DNA of 64,000 nucleotides from positions 1-64,000 of the forward strand of contig JAPOXK010000017.1 of assembly GCA_026707145.1 (NCBI GenBank), read 5' to 3'. Each line of letters starts with the position of its first letter. Positions within the stretch are counted from its first letter, which is position 1. This DNA is from Chloroflexota bacterium (GTDB lineage Bacteria; Chloroflexota; Dehalococcoidia; Bin125). The notes under the pieces are model-generated. The model had not been told where the DNA came from and made no database searches. It was given only the letters and a program-made list of their open reading frames with translations. This document shows, in pieces, positions 18,165 to 25,796 of the stretch. The translations under genes and the position numbers were made by a program.

Positions 18165-18905
18165 TTAACCGTCTTCGGGCGTGTCCCCGACCGGCTGGAG
18201 GAAGACGAACTGGTAGAGCAGTCCGCCCAATGCCGCGCCGATGGCTGGACCGATGATGTAGACCCAGAACGAGTCGAAGGCGTCGGAGAGCAGCGCCGGA
18301 CCGAAAGTCCGTGCCGGGTTCGCTGAAGCCCCGGTCAGCGGGACCGCCGCGAAGTGGATCGCCATGACCGTCAGCCCGATGACCAGCGGCGCCATGGCGC
18401 CCCAGTTATCCCGCGCCACCGCTACCGCGAAGATCACCATGACCAGCACGGCGGTGATCAGTATCTCAATCAGGAGCGCACCGCCCTCTCCGGCCACGAC
18501 CTCGCTGATGCCGTGTGCCCCGAAGTTGGTGAGGTTCCCGAAGTCGTTTTCCAGAGCGAGGTAGAGCAGGGCCGTTGCCGCGATCCCGCCCGTTACCTGC
18601 GCCACGATGTAGATAAAGCCCTTTGCCGGCTTCATCCGTTGCGTCACGATCATCGCGAAGGTCACCGCCGGGTTGATATGGCCGCCGGAGATCTTGGCCG
18701 TCATGTAGACCATGATGGCGATGGCCAACCCGTGGGCGATCGCGATCACGATAAGCGCTTCGATGCCCCCTCCGAGCAAGCCGCTGACGATCACCGCGCT
18801 GGTACCAATCAGGACGAAGAGCATCGTCCCCAGGAACTCGGCGAGATAGGCTCGTATGGAAGAGGGTGTTCGCAGCTCCTCGAGGCCCAGTTGATCGGCA
18901 GCCAT
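18165..18905 (-). CDS. Aquaporin (MIP family channel)
   Basis: A 246-aa integral membrane channel with six hydrophobic helices and two half-helices. The two signature motifs are NPA at residues 78-80 (GGHINPAVTF) and NPA at 196-198 (ASANPARTFGPAL). His184 and Arg199 occupy the positions expected for a water-selective filter (AqpZ-like) rather than a wide glycerol facilitator, though some such channels also pass small solutes. The start is ATG 18905, with AAGGGGA 8 nt upstream. An in-frame extension of 25 residues exists upstream but lacks membrane-protein character. The gene is monocistronic, followed by the 34-bp palindrome. Confidence 0.9.
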   Translation of the reverse strand: MAADQLGLEELRTPSSIRAYLAEFLGTMLFVLIGTSAVIVSGLLGGGIEALIVIAIAHGLAIAIMVYMTAKISGGHINPAVTFAMIVTQRMKPAKGFIYIVAQVTGGIAATALLYLALENDFGNLTNFGAHGISEVVAGEGGALLIEILITAVLVMVIFAVAVARDNWGAMAPLVIGLTVMAIHFAAVPLTGASANPARTFGPALLSDAFDSFWVYIIGPAIGAALGGLLYQFVFLQPVGDTPEDG

Positions 18906-19083
18906 AAGCAATTCCCCTTGTATCCCGCTACGCTCGCGTGTATTCGTGGCGACTATCATTCTTCGCGGTTCCGGCGTCAACCCGCTTAGATCGATTAGCG
19001 ATTACGTCGAGTCCTGCTAGACGGCGCGGCCGACGGCATCGTTACTAGCCAGCGAGTTTTGTGTGAGTCCCCGGGAGAGCGGC

Positions 19084-20037
19084 ATGCACCTTAACGAATT
19101 CGCGAACGACCTCACCGCCCTCGACATGACCCAATCCGACGAATTCCGGAGCCTGCTCAGGAGCGCCGATGATCTCGGCATCGCGCATGCTCCCACCGTG
19201 TCCTACTTCTCGCGGAACACGGTGGTCCGGCATCTGCGGCTCCACTTTCTGGAATGGGGCGATCCAGACGCTCCGCCCCTCCTCCTGATCCACGGTGGCA
19301 ATCAATCGGCGCACTCGTGGGATCTGGTCAGCCTCCACTTGGCGGACCGCTTTCACATCTACGCGCTCGATCAGCGAGGCCATGGCGATAGCGAATGGTC
19401 GCGCGACGCCGACTACTCTGTGCCCGCGCTCGTGGCGGACGCGCGTGGCTTCATTGCCCAGCTCGGCTTGGTGGACCCGATCATCGTGGGACATTCCCTC
19501 GGCGGGCTCGTGACGATGACCTTGGCTGCGGAGACGCCCGCGGTACCACGGGCGCTGGTGATCGTCGATACGGCGCCGGAGATTTCGCAGCAAGGGTCGC
19601 AAGCGGTTCGCAACTTCATCTTGGCGAACGCCGAGTTCGACAGCATCGATCAGTTCGTCGGCCGCGTGACGCAGTACGATCCGTACCGCTCGCCCGAGCA
19701 CATTCAACGGACCGTGCGCTACAACCTGTTGGAGCGAGCGGACGGGCGCTTCATCGCCAAGTCCGATCGCATGCTGCACGACGCCGAGTTCGCCAAGCGG
19801 CGTCCGATGGGCGAAGGCCGGCCCGCCGATCTGGAAAGCGTGCGGGCGATCGACTGCCCAACCCTGGTCATTCGCGGCGGGGACTCCGAGGTACTGGAGC
19901 CCGCCGCTGCCGAGCGTTTCGCGGCGGTGCTACCGTGCGGCCAGCTCGCGACCGTGCCCAAGGCGGGACACAACGTGCATGGGCAAAACACCCCGGGCTT
20001 CCTGGAGGCGCTGTGTCCCTTCATTGATGGTCTCTAG
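19084..20037 (+). CDS. Alpha/beta-fold hydrolase
   Basis: A 317-aa alpha/beta hydrolase. HGGNQSAHSWD is the oxyanion loop, GHSLGG near residue 140 carries the nucleophilic serine, and D-Q-R-G-H-G-D-S is the usual strand-6 signature. R-G-G-D-S-E-V-L gives the acid region, and A-G-H-N-V-H the catalytic histidine. The first 45 residues precede the fold and may form a small helical cap. The ATG at 19084 has GGGAGAG upstream and is preferred over GTG 19063. Substrate unknown; epoxide hydrolases, haloperoxidases and C-C hydrolases share these motifs. Confidence 0.82.
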   Translation: MHLNEFANDLTALDMTQSDEFRSLLRSADDLGIAHAPTVSYFSRNTVVRHLRLHFLEWGDPDAPPLLLIHGGNQSAHSWDLVSLHLADRFHIYALDQRGHGDSEWSRDADYSVPALVADARGFIAQLGLVDPIIVGHSLGGLVTMTLAAETPAVPRALVIVDTAPEISQQGSQAVRNFILANAEFDSIDQFVGRVTQYDPYRSPEHIQRTVRYNLLERADGRFIAKSDRMLHDAEFAKRRPMGEGRPADLESVRAIDCPTLVIRGGDSEVLEPAAAERFAAVLPCGQLATVPKAGHNVHGQNTPGFLEALCPFIDGL

Positions 20038-20229
20038 CGGCCTCGTTGACGGCAGCAGGCGGCCTCTGCATCAGACGGACGCTGTTGCTGTGACGCGAGG
20101 AGCGCTTGCGGGGGCAGGCTCCGCGCATGGGGAGCGGGCTGCCTTGATCGCGGCGCATCAAGGCATTGGCGGGCGGCGCTACCATGTCCATATCGTCTGG
20201 AAGGCGTGCTGCCGGATCCGCGGGGTGTA

Positions 20230-20727
20230 ATGCCGGAGCAATACGTCGCCACGGACAAGCGCTCGGGACTCGAAGTCGCCGTGACCGGCGATTTTCCCGA
20301 GCATCCTGATGATCGCGTCCGGATCGCGCGCACGTGCACGCTGTTCACCCGTCTGGTGGCGACCATCCTGGGCAAGAGCGAAGCGGAACGCCGCCAGGGC
20401 TTCCGCGCCGTGGAAATTCAACTGGAGCTCGCGGACGCGCTCATTCAGCAGAACATGGACGAAGTGCAGCGTCTGGTGCGCGAAACGATGCAGACGATGG
20501 GGATCACCAACGCGCAGTTGGATGATCTGGCTCGCCAGTTGCAGACGCTCGGTTTCGATCCAGGGCTGCGGGGATCTGATGCTGGTGATGATGCCCAGGC
20601 CTCTGAGGCCGGGCCGGTGATCGACGTGCCCGCCGACGATCTTCCGTCCGACGACTCCCCTCCGGATCATGAATCGCCTGGCGATCAGCGGGGCTCCGAT
20701 CAGGATCCGCCCGTCGCGAGTAGTTGA
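20230..20727 (+). CDS. Hypothetical protein with acidic tail
   Basis: A 165-aa protein I do not recognise. Residues 1-115 look folded and mostly helical (RLVATILGKSEAERRQGFRA, then a long amphipathic segment LADALIQQNMDEVQRLV), compatible with a small helical bundle. The last 45 residues are an acidic, Asp/Ser/Pro-rich tail that is probably disordered. There is no signal peptide or membrane helix. The start at ATG 20230 has no strong ribosome site; the frame is open for eight codons upstream. It lies 27 bp ahead of a DinB-type gene and may share its transcript. Confidence 0.6.
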   Translation: MPEQYVATDKRSGLEVAVTGDFPEHPDDRVRIARTCTLFTRLVATILGKSEAERRQGFRAVEIQLELADALIQQNMDEVQRLVRETMQTMGITNAQLDDLARQLQTLGFDPGLRGSDAGDDAQASEAGPVIDVPADDLPSDDSPPDHESPGDQRGSDQDPPVASS

Positions 20728-20754
20728 GCGGCCGTCTCGGAAAAGAGGAACACG

Positions 20755-21282
20755 GTGACGCAAGCGGAGTATCTGCACCAAGGGATGAAGTTCCTGCACG
20801 CCGCGCTGCGCGACGCGCGGAACGTCAACGAGGAGCACTTGCACTTCACGCCGGATCGGCAAGCCCATTCCGTCGCCTGGGTGCTGTGGCATGCGGCCCG
20901 GATCGAGGACTCCATCATCCAGCGGGTCGCGCAGGAAAAAGACCTCGTCTGGAAACAGAGCGACTGGGCGGCGCGGAGCGGCTTGCCGGCCAGGGGCATT
21001 GGGACCGGGCAGTCGCCGGAGGAGGCGCAGCAGCTCCGCATCACGAACCGAGAGGCGTTCGGCGAATATGCGGAAGCGGTCGCGGCCGCCACGGAGGCAT
21101 ACCTGCGCGACGCGACGGACGCCGAGCTGGCGCGTGAGGTGCAGGTGGGTGATCGTACCGAAACGGTGGGCGGCGCGATCTTGCTGCACCTGATCACGCA
21201 TCTCAACGGCCATCGGGGAGAGATCAACGCGATTCGGGGGATGCAAGGATTGCCCCCGGTCGTGCCGAGCCTAGGGGGGTAG
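20755..21282 (+). CDS. DinB-family protein
   Basis: A 175-aa DinB-like four-helix protein. The metal-ligand histidines are in V-L-W-H-A-A-R-I-E-D (near residue 45) and HLITHLNGHRGEIN (near 145-158). AGAGGA precedes the GTG start at 20755. The last helix and the short tail are complete. Function is uncertain; the family includes DNA-damage-inducible and thiol-dependent enzymes. The stop is 2 bp from the next start, so it is probably translated with the epimerase gene. Confidence 0.75.
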   Translation: MTQAEYLHQGMKFLHAALRDARNVNEEHLHFTPDRQAHSVAWVLWHAARIEDSIIQRVAQEKDLVWKQSDWAARSGLPARGIGTGQSPEEAQQLRITNREAFGEYAEAVAAATEAYLRDATDAELAREVQVGDRTETVGGAILLHLITHLNGHRGEINAIRGMQGLPPVVPSLGG

Positions 21283-21284
21283 CG

Positions 21285-22163
21285 ATGCAGCTCCTCATCA
21301 CGGGCGCCAGCGGTTTGGTGGGAACGGCGCTGAGCCGCGCGCTGCACGATCGCGGCGATACCGTGATCGGCGTGTCGCGCCGCCCGGAGCGCCTGGGCCA
21401 GGGGATGATCCGCTGGATCGGCTGGGATGATCTGCCCGCGGCGATCGAGGATGTCGACGCGGCCGTCCACTTGGCGGGCGCCGGTGTCGCGGCCAAGCGT
21501 TGGTCCGCGGCGCGGAAACGCACCCTGCGCGAGAGCCGGATCGACACCGCGCAGCAGCTCGTGGCGGCGATCAACGGCGCCGCCAATCCGCCGGGCGTGC
21601 TCGTCTCGGCCTCGGCGGTTGGATACTACGGCCCGCATGGCGATGAGGAGCTCGATGAGGACTCGCCGGCCGGCTCCGACTTCCTGGCGACGCTTTGCCG
21701 TGATTGGGAGGCCGCCGCTGCCGCAGCCGGCTGCCGCGTCGTGCGGGCGCGGATCGGGGTCGTGCTCTCCAGGCAGGGCGGCGCGCTTCCGCAGATGCTC
21801 TTGCCCTTCAAGCTGGGGCTTGGCGGCCCCATCGGGCGCGGCCGCCACTGGTTCTCCTGGGTGCACGTCGACGACGTGGTGGGCGCGTTGCTCCATGCGG
21901 TCGACGATGCAAGCGTCCGCGATGCGATCAACGTGACCGCCCCTGCGCCCCTCACCAACATGGATTTCAGCAAGGCGCTGGGCCGCGCCTTGCACCGGCC
22001 GGCTCTCGTCCCGGTACCTCCCTTGCTGCTGGAGCTGCGGTTCGGTGAAGGCGCGGCGATCCTGACGGCGGGACAGCGCGTGATCCCGCGCCGCACAGTG
22101 GCCTCCGGGTACCAATTCCAGTACGGGCAGATCGACGAAGCGCTGGCCAATCTGCTTGCCTGA
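21285..22163 (+). CDS. TIGR01777-family NAD(P)-dependent epimerase
   Basis: A 292-aa extended-SDR-like protein of the YfcH/SulA-like group. ITGASGLVGTALSRAL at residues 4-19 is the nucleotide-binding Gly motif. V-H-L-A-G-A-G-V near 60 and S-A-S-A-V-G-Y-Y-G near 105-113 are family signatures. The C-terminal DUF1731-like segment ends FQYGQIDEALANLL. Biochemical role is undefined for the family; links to cell-division inhibition come from plant and cyanobacterial homologues. It starts with ATG directly after the DinB gene, with G-rich ribosome sequence overlapping that stop codon. Confidence 0.82.
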   Translation: MQLLITGASGLVGTALSRALHDRGDTVIGVSRRPERLGQGMIRWIGWDDLPAAIEDVDAAVHLAGAGVAAKRWSAARKRTLRESRIDTAQQLVAAINGAANPPGVLVSASAVGYYGPHGDEELDEDSPAGSDFLATLCRDWEAAAAAAGCRVVRARIGVVLSRQGGALPQMLLPFKLGLGGPIGRGRHWFSWVHVDDVVGALLHAVDDASVRDAINVTAPAPLTNMDFSKALGRALHRPALVPVPPLLLELRFGEGAAILTAGQRVIPRRTVASGYQFQYGQIDEALANLLA

Positions 22164-22263
22164 TCGCCGCCGTTTTCTGTAACGCGTCGCGAGAGGCTCC
22201 GCGCAGGGTCGATTCGCTTGACCGACCCGCGGGCGAGCGCTACCCACAATAGGTAGAGGAAGC

Positions 22264-23472
22264 GTGCGATCGGTCAGGCCGGCTTGCGACGGGAACGCTG
22301 TGGTCTCTGAGATTGCTCTCCGTTACGGGACCAACCCCCACCAGACGCCCGCCTGCGCGCGCCGCTCCGGTGGTCCTTTGCCGTTCGCGGTGCTCAACGG
22401 CGCGCCCGGCTACATCAATCTGCTCGACGCGCTCAACGGCTGGCCGTTGGTGCGCGAGTTGCGGGCGGCGACGGGCGAGCCGGCCGCCGCCTCGTTTAAG
22501 CACGTCAGCCCGGCCGGCGCGGCGATCGGACTGCCGCTCTCGGAAGCGCTACAGCGCGCCTACGCGCTTGATGGGGCCGAGCTGTCGCCGCTCGCCGCCG
22601 CCTATGCCCGTGCGCGCGGCGGCGACCTCATCTCCTCCTACGGGGACTTTGCCGCGTGTAGCGATACGGTTGACGCTTCGGTGGCGCAGGTCCTGCGTCG
22701 CGAAGTGTCCGACGGGATCATCGCTCCCGCGTACGACGCCGATGCGCTGGAGATCTTGCGCGGCAAGAAAGCCGGAAAATATCTGATCATTCAGATCGAC
22801 CCGGATTTCGAGCCTCCGCCGACCGAGCTGCGAGACGTGTTCGGGATTCAGCTGGAGCAGCCGCGCGATAGGGAGCCCCTGACGCTCGACCGGCTCGTCA
22901 ACGTGGTGACGAAGAAGCACACGATCCCGCCCGAGGCGCAGCGCGACTTGCTCGTCGCGACCATCGCGCTGCGGTATACGCAGTCGAACTCGGTGTGCGT
23001 GGCGAACGGCGGCCAGGTGATCGGGCTGGGGGCCGGACAGCAGTCGCGGATCCACTGCTCGCGCATCGCCTGCTCCAAGGCGGATCGCTGGATGCTGCTG
23101 CAGCATCCGCGAGTGCTCCAGCTGCCGCTGAGAAAAGAGCTCAAGCGGCCGGAACGCTTCACGGCGCGCGAGCAGTTCATCGCGCATGATGAGCTGTCTC
23201 CCGCCGAGCAGGCGCACCTCGCAAGCCAGATGACCGAGCCGGTCCAGCCGCTGAGTCCCGAGGAGCGGCGCGCGTGGATCGGCAACTTCACGAACGTCCT
23301 CAGTCACGACGCGTTCATGCCCTTCCGCGATAACGTCGACCGCGCGCAGGCGAGCGGCGTGCGCTACATCCTGCAGCCGGGCGGTTCCATCGCCGACGAG
23401 GGCGTGATCGCCGCGGCGGACGAATACGGCATGGCGATGGCCTTCTCCGGGCTGCGCCTGTTCCATCACTAA
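22264..23472 (+). CDS. AICAR transformylase, stand-alone
   Basis: A 402-aa enzyme corresponding only to the formyltransferase half of bifunctional PurH. It transfers formyl from 10-formyl-tetrahydrofolate to AICAR, the penultimate step of IMP synthesis. It contains LRYGTNPHQ near residue 19, and S-F-K-H-V-S-P-A-G with the catalytic pair Lys79-His80. It continues with a GDFAAC-like Y-G-D-F-A-A-C-S-D-T-V segment and K-K-A-G-K-Y-L-I-I-Q. The N-terminal methylglyoxal-synthase-like domain carrying IMP cyclohydrolase is absent. AGAGGA sits before the GTG start at 22264; GTG 22300 is an alternative. The next gene, 11 bp away, supplies a cyclohydrolase. Confidence 0.88.
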   Translation: MRSVRPACDGNAVVSEIALRYGTNPHQTPACARRSGGPLPFAVLNGAPGYINLLDALNGWPLVRELRAATGEPAAASFKHVSPAGAAIGLPLSEALQRAYALDGAELSPLAAAYARARGGDLISSYGDFAACSDTVDASVAQVLRREVSDGIIAPAYDADALEILRGKKAGKYLIIQIDPDFEPPPTELRDVFGIQLEQPRDREPLTLDRLVNVVTKKHTIPPEAQRDLLVATIALRYTQSNSVCVANGGQVIGLGAGQQSRIHCSRIACSKADRWMLLQHPRVLQLPLRKELKRPERFTAREQFIAHDELSPAEQAHLASQMTEPVQPLSPEERRAWIGNFTNVLSHDAFMPFRDNVDRAQASGVRYILQPGGSIADEGVIAAADEYGMAMAFSGLRLFHH

Positions 23473-23483
23473 GCGACTCGCCC

Positions 23484-24221
23484 ATGGATCTGCGAGCGGA
23501 AGCCCGGGCCAACTTTCGCCGGCACCTGCAAGAGAACCGCTACCCCGGCCGCGGCTTGCTGATCGGCTTGTCGGAGGATGGGGAGTCCTGGCTCCAGCTC
23601 TACTGGATCATGGGTCGCAGCCCCAACAGCCGGAATCGCATCTTCGTGGCGGACGGGAGCGAGCTGCGCACCGCCGCTGCCGACCCGGCCAAACTCGAAG
23701 ACCCCAGCTTGATCATTTACGCAGCGATGCTGGAGCTCCCCGATCTCTACCTCGTCAGCAACGGCAGCCAAACGCGCTCGATGCGCAACGCCATCGCCTC
23801 GGGCGGCACCTTCGAGGGCGCCCTGGCGACGCACGAGCGTGAGCCGGATGCGCCCAACTACACACCGCGCATCAGCGGGATGCTGGACCTGCGATCCTCC
23901 GCGCCGACGCTGGCCTTGCACAGCATCCGCGCCAACGCCGCCGACTCCGCTCGCAGTGATCACACGGCGTTCTGGGTATCGCCGCCGCCGCCTGGGTTAG
24001 GACGCTGCCTTACCACCTACCAGAGCGACGGCAAACCGTTGCCGCCTTTTGAGGGCGCGCCGCTCTGGCTCCCCTTGGACGGCTCCCCCGGCGCCGTCCT
24101 GGCCTCGTATTGGGATGCACTTGATCAGGACAACCGCGTTTCGCTGGCGCTGAAGGTGATCCCCGTGGCGAGCGGCGAAAGCACGATCACGATTCGCAAT
24201 CGCTTTAGCGCGGTCGGATAG
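23484..24221 (+). CDS. IMP cyclohydrolase, PurO-type
   Basis: A 245-aa protein resembling the archaeal PurO IMP cyclohydrolase family (PF07826). It should close FAICAR to IMP. Landmarks are R-G-L-L-I-G-L near residue 24, GRSPNSRNRIF near 50, LVSNGSQTRSM near 92 and N-Y-T-P-R-I-S-G near 128; the last two match conserved PurO segments. Placement 11 bp after the stand-alone AICAR transformylase, in the same direction, supports the assignment: together they replace bifunctional PurH. It is longer than archaeal PurO (about 200 aa), mainly at the N-terminus and in the C-terminal third. Confidence 0.8.
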   Translation: MDLRAEARANFRRHLQENRYPGRGLLIGLSEDGESWLQLYWIMGRSPNSRNRIFVADGSELRTAAADPAKLEDPSLIIYAAMLELPDLYLVSNGSQTRSMRNAIASGGTFEGALATHEREPDAPNYTPRISGMLDLRSSAPTLALHSIRANAADSARSDHTAFWVSPPPPGLGRCLTTYQSDGKPLPPFEGAPLWLPLDGSPGAVLASYWDALDQDNRVSLALKVIPVASGESTITIRNRFSAVG

Positions 24222-24237
24222 CACGGCCGGGGCCGGC

Positions 24238-24987
24238 TTAGGTCAGAGGCCAGGGATAAGGGCGGCGATCCCTGGGCGGCTCCGGCAAGCGGCCGGCTCG
24301 CAGGATCGCAGCGGCGCGCTCGGCGAGCCTCTCCACCTCCGCCGGGGCGAGGTAGTCGCGCAGCTGCCGAGCGATCACGCCGTCGAAGAGCTGCGCGGCG
24401 AGCCGCTTGACGTCGCTGAGTAGCTCGGGCGCGATCACAATCCCCGCATAGTCCCAGATCACCGTGCGGAGCTTCTCTTCAACGTGGAACGTGAGCCCGT
24501 GATCGATCCCCCAGAGATGCTCGCCGGCGTCGAGGATCACGTGGCCGGCCTTGCGGTCTGCGTTGTTGGTGAGCCAGTCGAAGACGGCGAAGCGTTGCAT
24601 TGCTGCCGGGAAGCGCTCGCGTAAGTCGAAGAAAGTGTGGTGCTGATCGTGGGGGATGTAGAGCTGCAGGGAGCCGACGCCGTGCTCCAGACCTTCCTCA
24701 CGCACGATCGTGGGCGGCACGATGCGCCAGCCCAGCGCCTCGCTGACGACGTAGCTGGCGTACTCGCGGCGGTGCAGGTCGGGAGGGAAGTCCCACAGCG
24801 CCGCCGCTCCGCGCCTGGGCTTGTAGATGGCGTAGCCGCGTCCGGCATCCGCATCCTCGAGAGCGGCGAGGAAGACGTAGTTGGAAGCGCCGACGATCAG
24901 CCCGGCATCGACAACCGGCGCCATCGCCAGCAGCGTCTGGATGTCGGGACGATCGGGACTCCAAGAGTGCCTGGGGAATCGGTCCAT
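24238..24987 (-). CDS. SCO1664-family protein (kinase-like)
   Basis: A 249-aa protein of the SCO1664 family, which has remote similarity to phosphatidylinositol 3/4-kinase-like folds. Features are N-Y-V-F-L-A then Y-A-I-Y-K-P-R-R-G (the lysine position of a kinase-like fold), DFPPDLHRREYASYVVSEAL, F-D-W-L-T-N-N-A-D-R-K (catalytic-loop-like) and LWGIDHGLTFH (metal-binding-like). No biochemical role is established. It starts 21 bp after the MOSC gene and ends the leftward four-gene set. Its stop is 16 bp from the convergent IMP cyclohydrolase stop. Confidence 0.82.
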   Translation of the reverse strand: MDRFPRHSWSPDRPDIQTLLAMAPVVDAGLIVGASNYVFLAALEDADAGRGYAIYKPRRGAAALWDFPPDLHRREYASYVVSEALGWRIVPPTIVREEGLEHGVGSLQLYIPHDQHHTFFDLRERFPAAMQRFAVFDWLTNNADRKAGHVILDAGEHLWGIDHGLTFHVEEKLRTVIWDYAGIVIAPELLSDVKRLAAQLFDGVIARQLRDYLAPAEVERLAERAAAILRAGRLPEPPRDRRPYPWPLT

Positions 24988-25008
24988 CGGCGTCGCTCGG
25001 GGGAGCTG

Positions 25009-25788
25009 CTAGTCCAGCACGGTGATCGGGTCGCCGGGCTTGATACGTCCGCCCCGCCGGACCGCCGCTTCGACACCGAAGTCGAGGTGGCCGTATGCGC
25101 TCTGCAACAGGTCGAGGACGGGGATGTCACGGCCGCCGCCGTGCGGCGAAGCGTTGACGGCTTTGCAACGCTTGAGCGGCGCCGTGACGTGTAGCTCCGC
25201 CTCGCCGATGGCGAGGCGCTGGCCGGCCCAGGCGAACTCGCCCCAGGGTTCCAGGCCACGCACGGCCAGGTTCAGGCGGAAGCGGCTCAGCGCGACGTCG
25301 CGCCCCGCTCGCTCCGAAAGCGCGCGCGCGCTTTCCTCCGCCCCGAGGCTGATCTGCTCCGCGTGCCGATCGGCGAAACGCGCCGTCCCGTCGCCGAGGA
25401 GCTGGAGCGGGAGGCGAGTGGTCCGGACAGCTAATGGGTGCTTCTCAAAGCCCAGTACCACTTCGGTGAGCCAGTCGGCGAGAACGCGGCGTTCGCCCGG
25501 GTCGTCGATCGATCCGCTCACCTCCCCGTGCTTCGGCGCGGCGAGCACGAGCCGGCGCGCTTCCGTGCTGTAGCTGGCGGTGATCGACGCGAGTTGCGGG
25601 GTGTTTACTAAGGTGAGCGCCTCGTGTTTGGAGACCCAACCGTCCGGGCCGACGTCGGCGTCGGCGAAGGCGAAAACGAAAGCGCGATCGCCCCGCGCCG
25701 TGCTGCCCGCTTCAAGGTCGAGGTAGTCGGCCGGCGCGCAGGTCATCCCCTTGATAGGGTAGAGATAGCAGGCGGCGACCTCCGCCAT
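25009..25788 (-). CDS. MOSC-domain protein
   Basis: A 259-aa protein with an N-terminal beta-barrel (MOSC_N-like, opening ACYLYPIKGM) and a C-terminal MOSC domain carrying R-F-R-L-N-L-A-V-R-G-L-E-P-W. MOSC proteins carry or transfer sulfur or bind molybdenum cofactor; this type resembles the mARC/YcbX group. The usual reactive Cys near the domain end is not obvious: the region reads R-C-K-A-V-N-A-S-P-H-G-G, with one Cys in the expected R-C motif. The start is ATG 25788, only 8 bp after the aminopeptidase stop; an upstream extension would overlap that gene. Confidence 0.8.
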   Translation of the reverse strand: MAEVAACYLYPIKGMTCAPADYLDLEAGSTARGDRAFVFAFADADVGPDGWVSKHEALTLVNTPQLASITASYSTEARRLVLAAPKHGEVSGSIDDPGERRVLADWLTEVVLGFEKHPLAVRTTRLPLQLLGDGTARFADRHAEQISLGAEESARALSERAGRDVALSRFRLNLAVRGLEPWGEFAWAGQRLAIGEAELHVTAPLKRCKAVNASPHGGGRDIPVLDLLQSAYGHLDFGVEAAVRRGGRIKPGDPITVLD

Positions 25789-25796
25789 CGCTTCGC

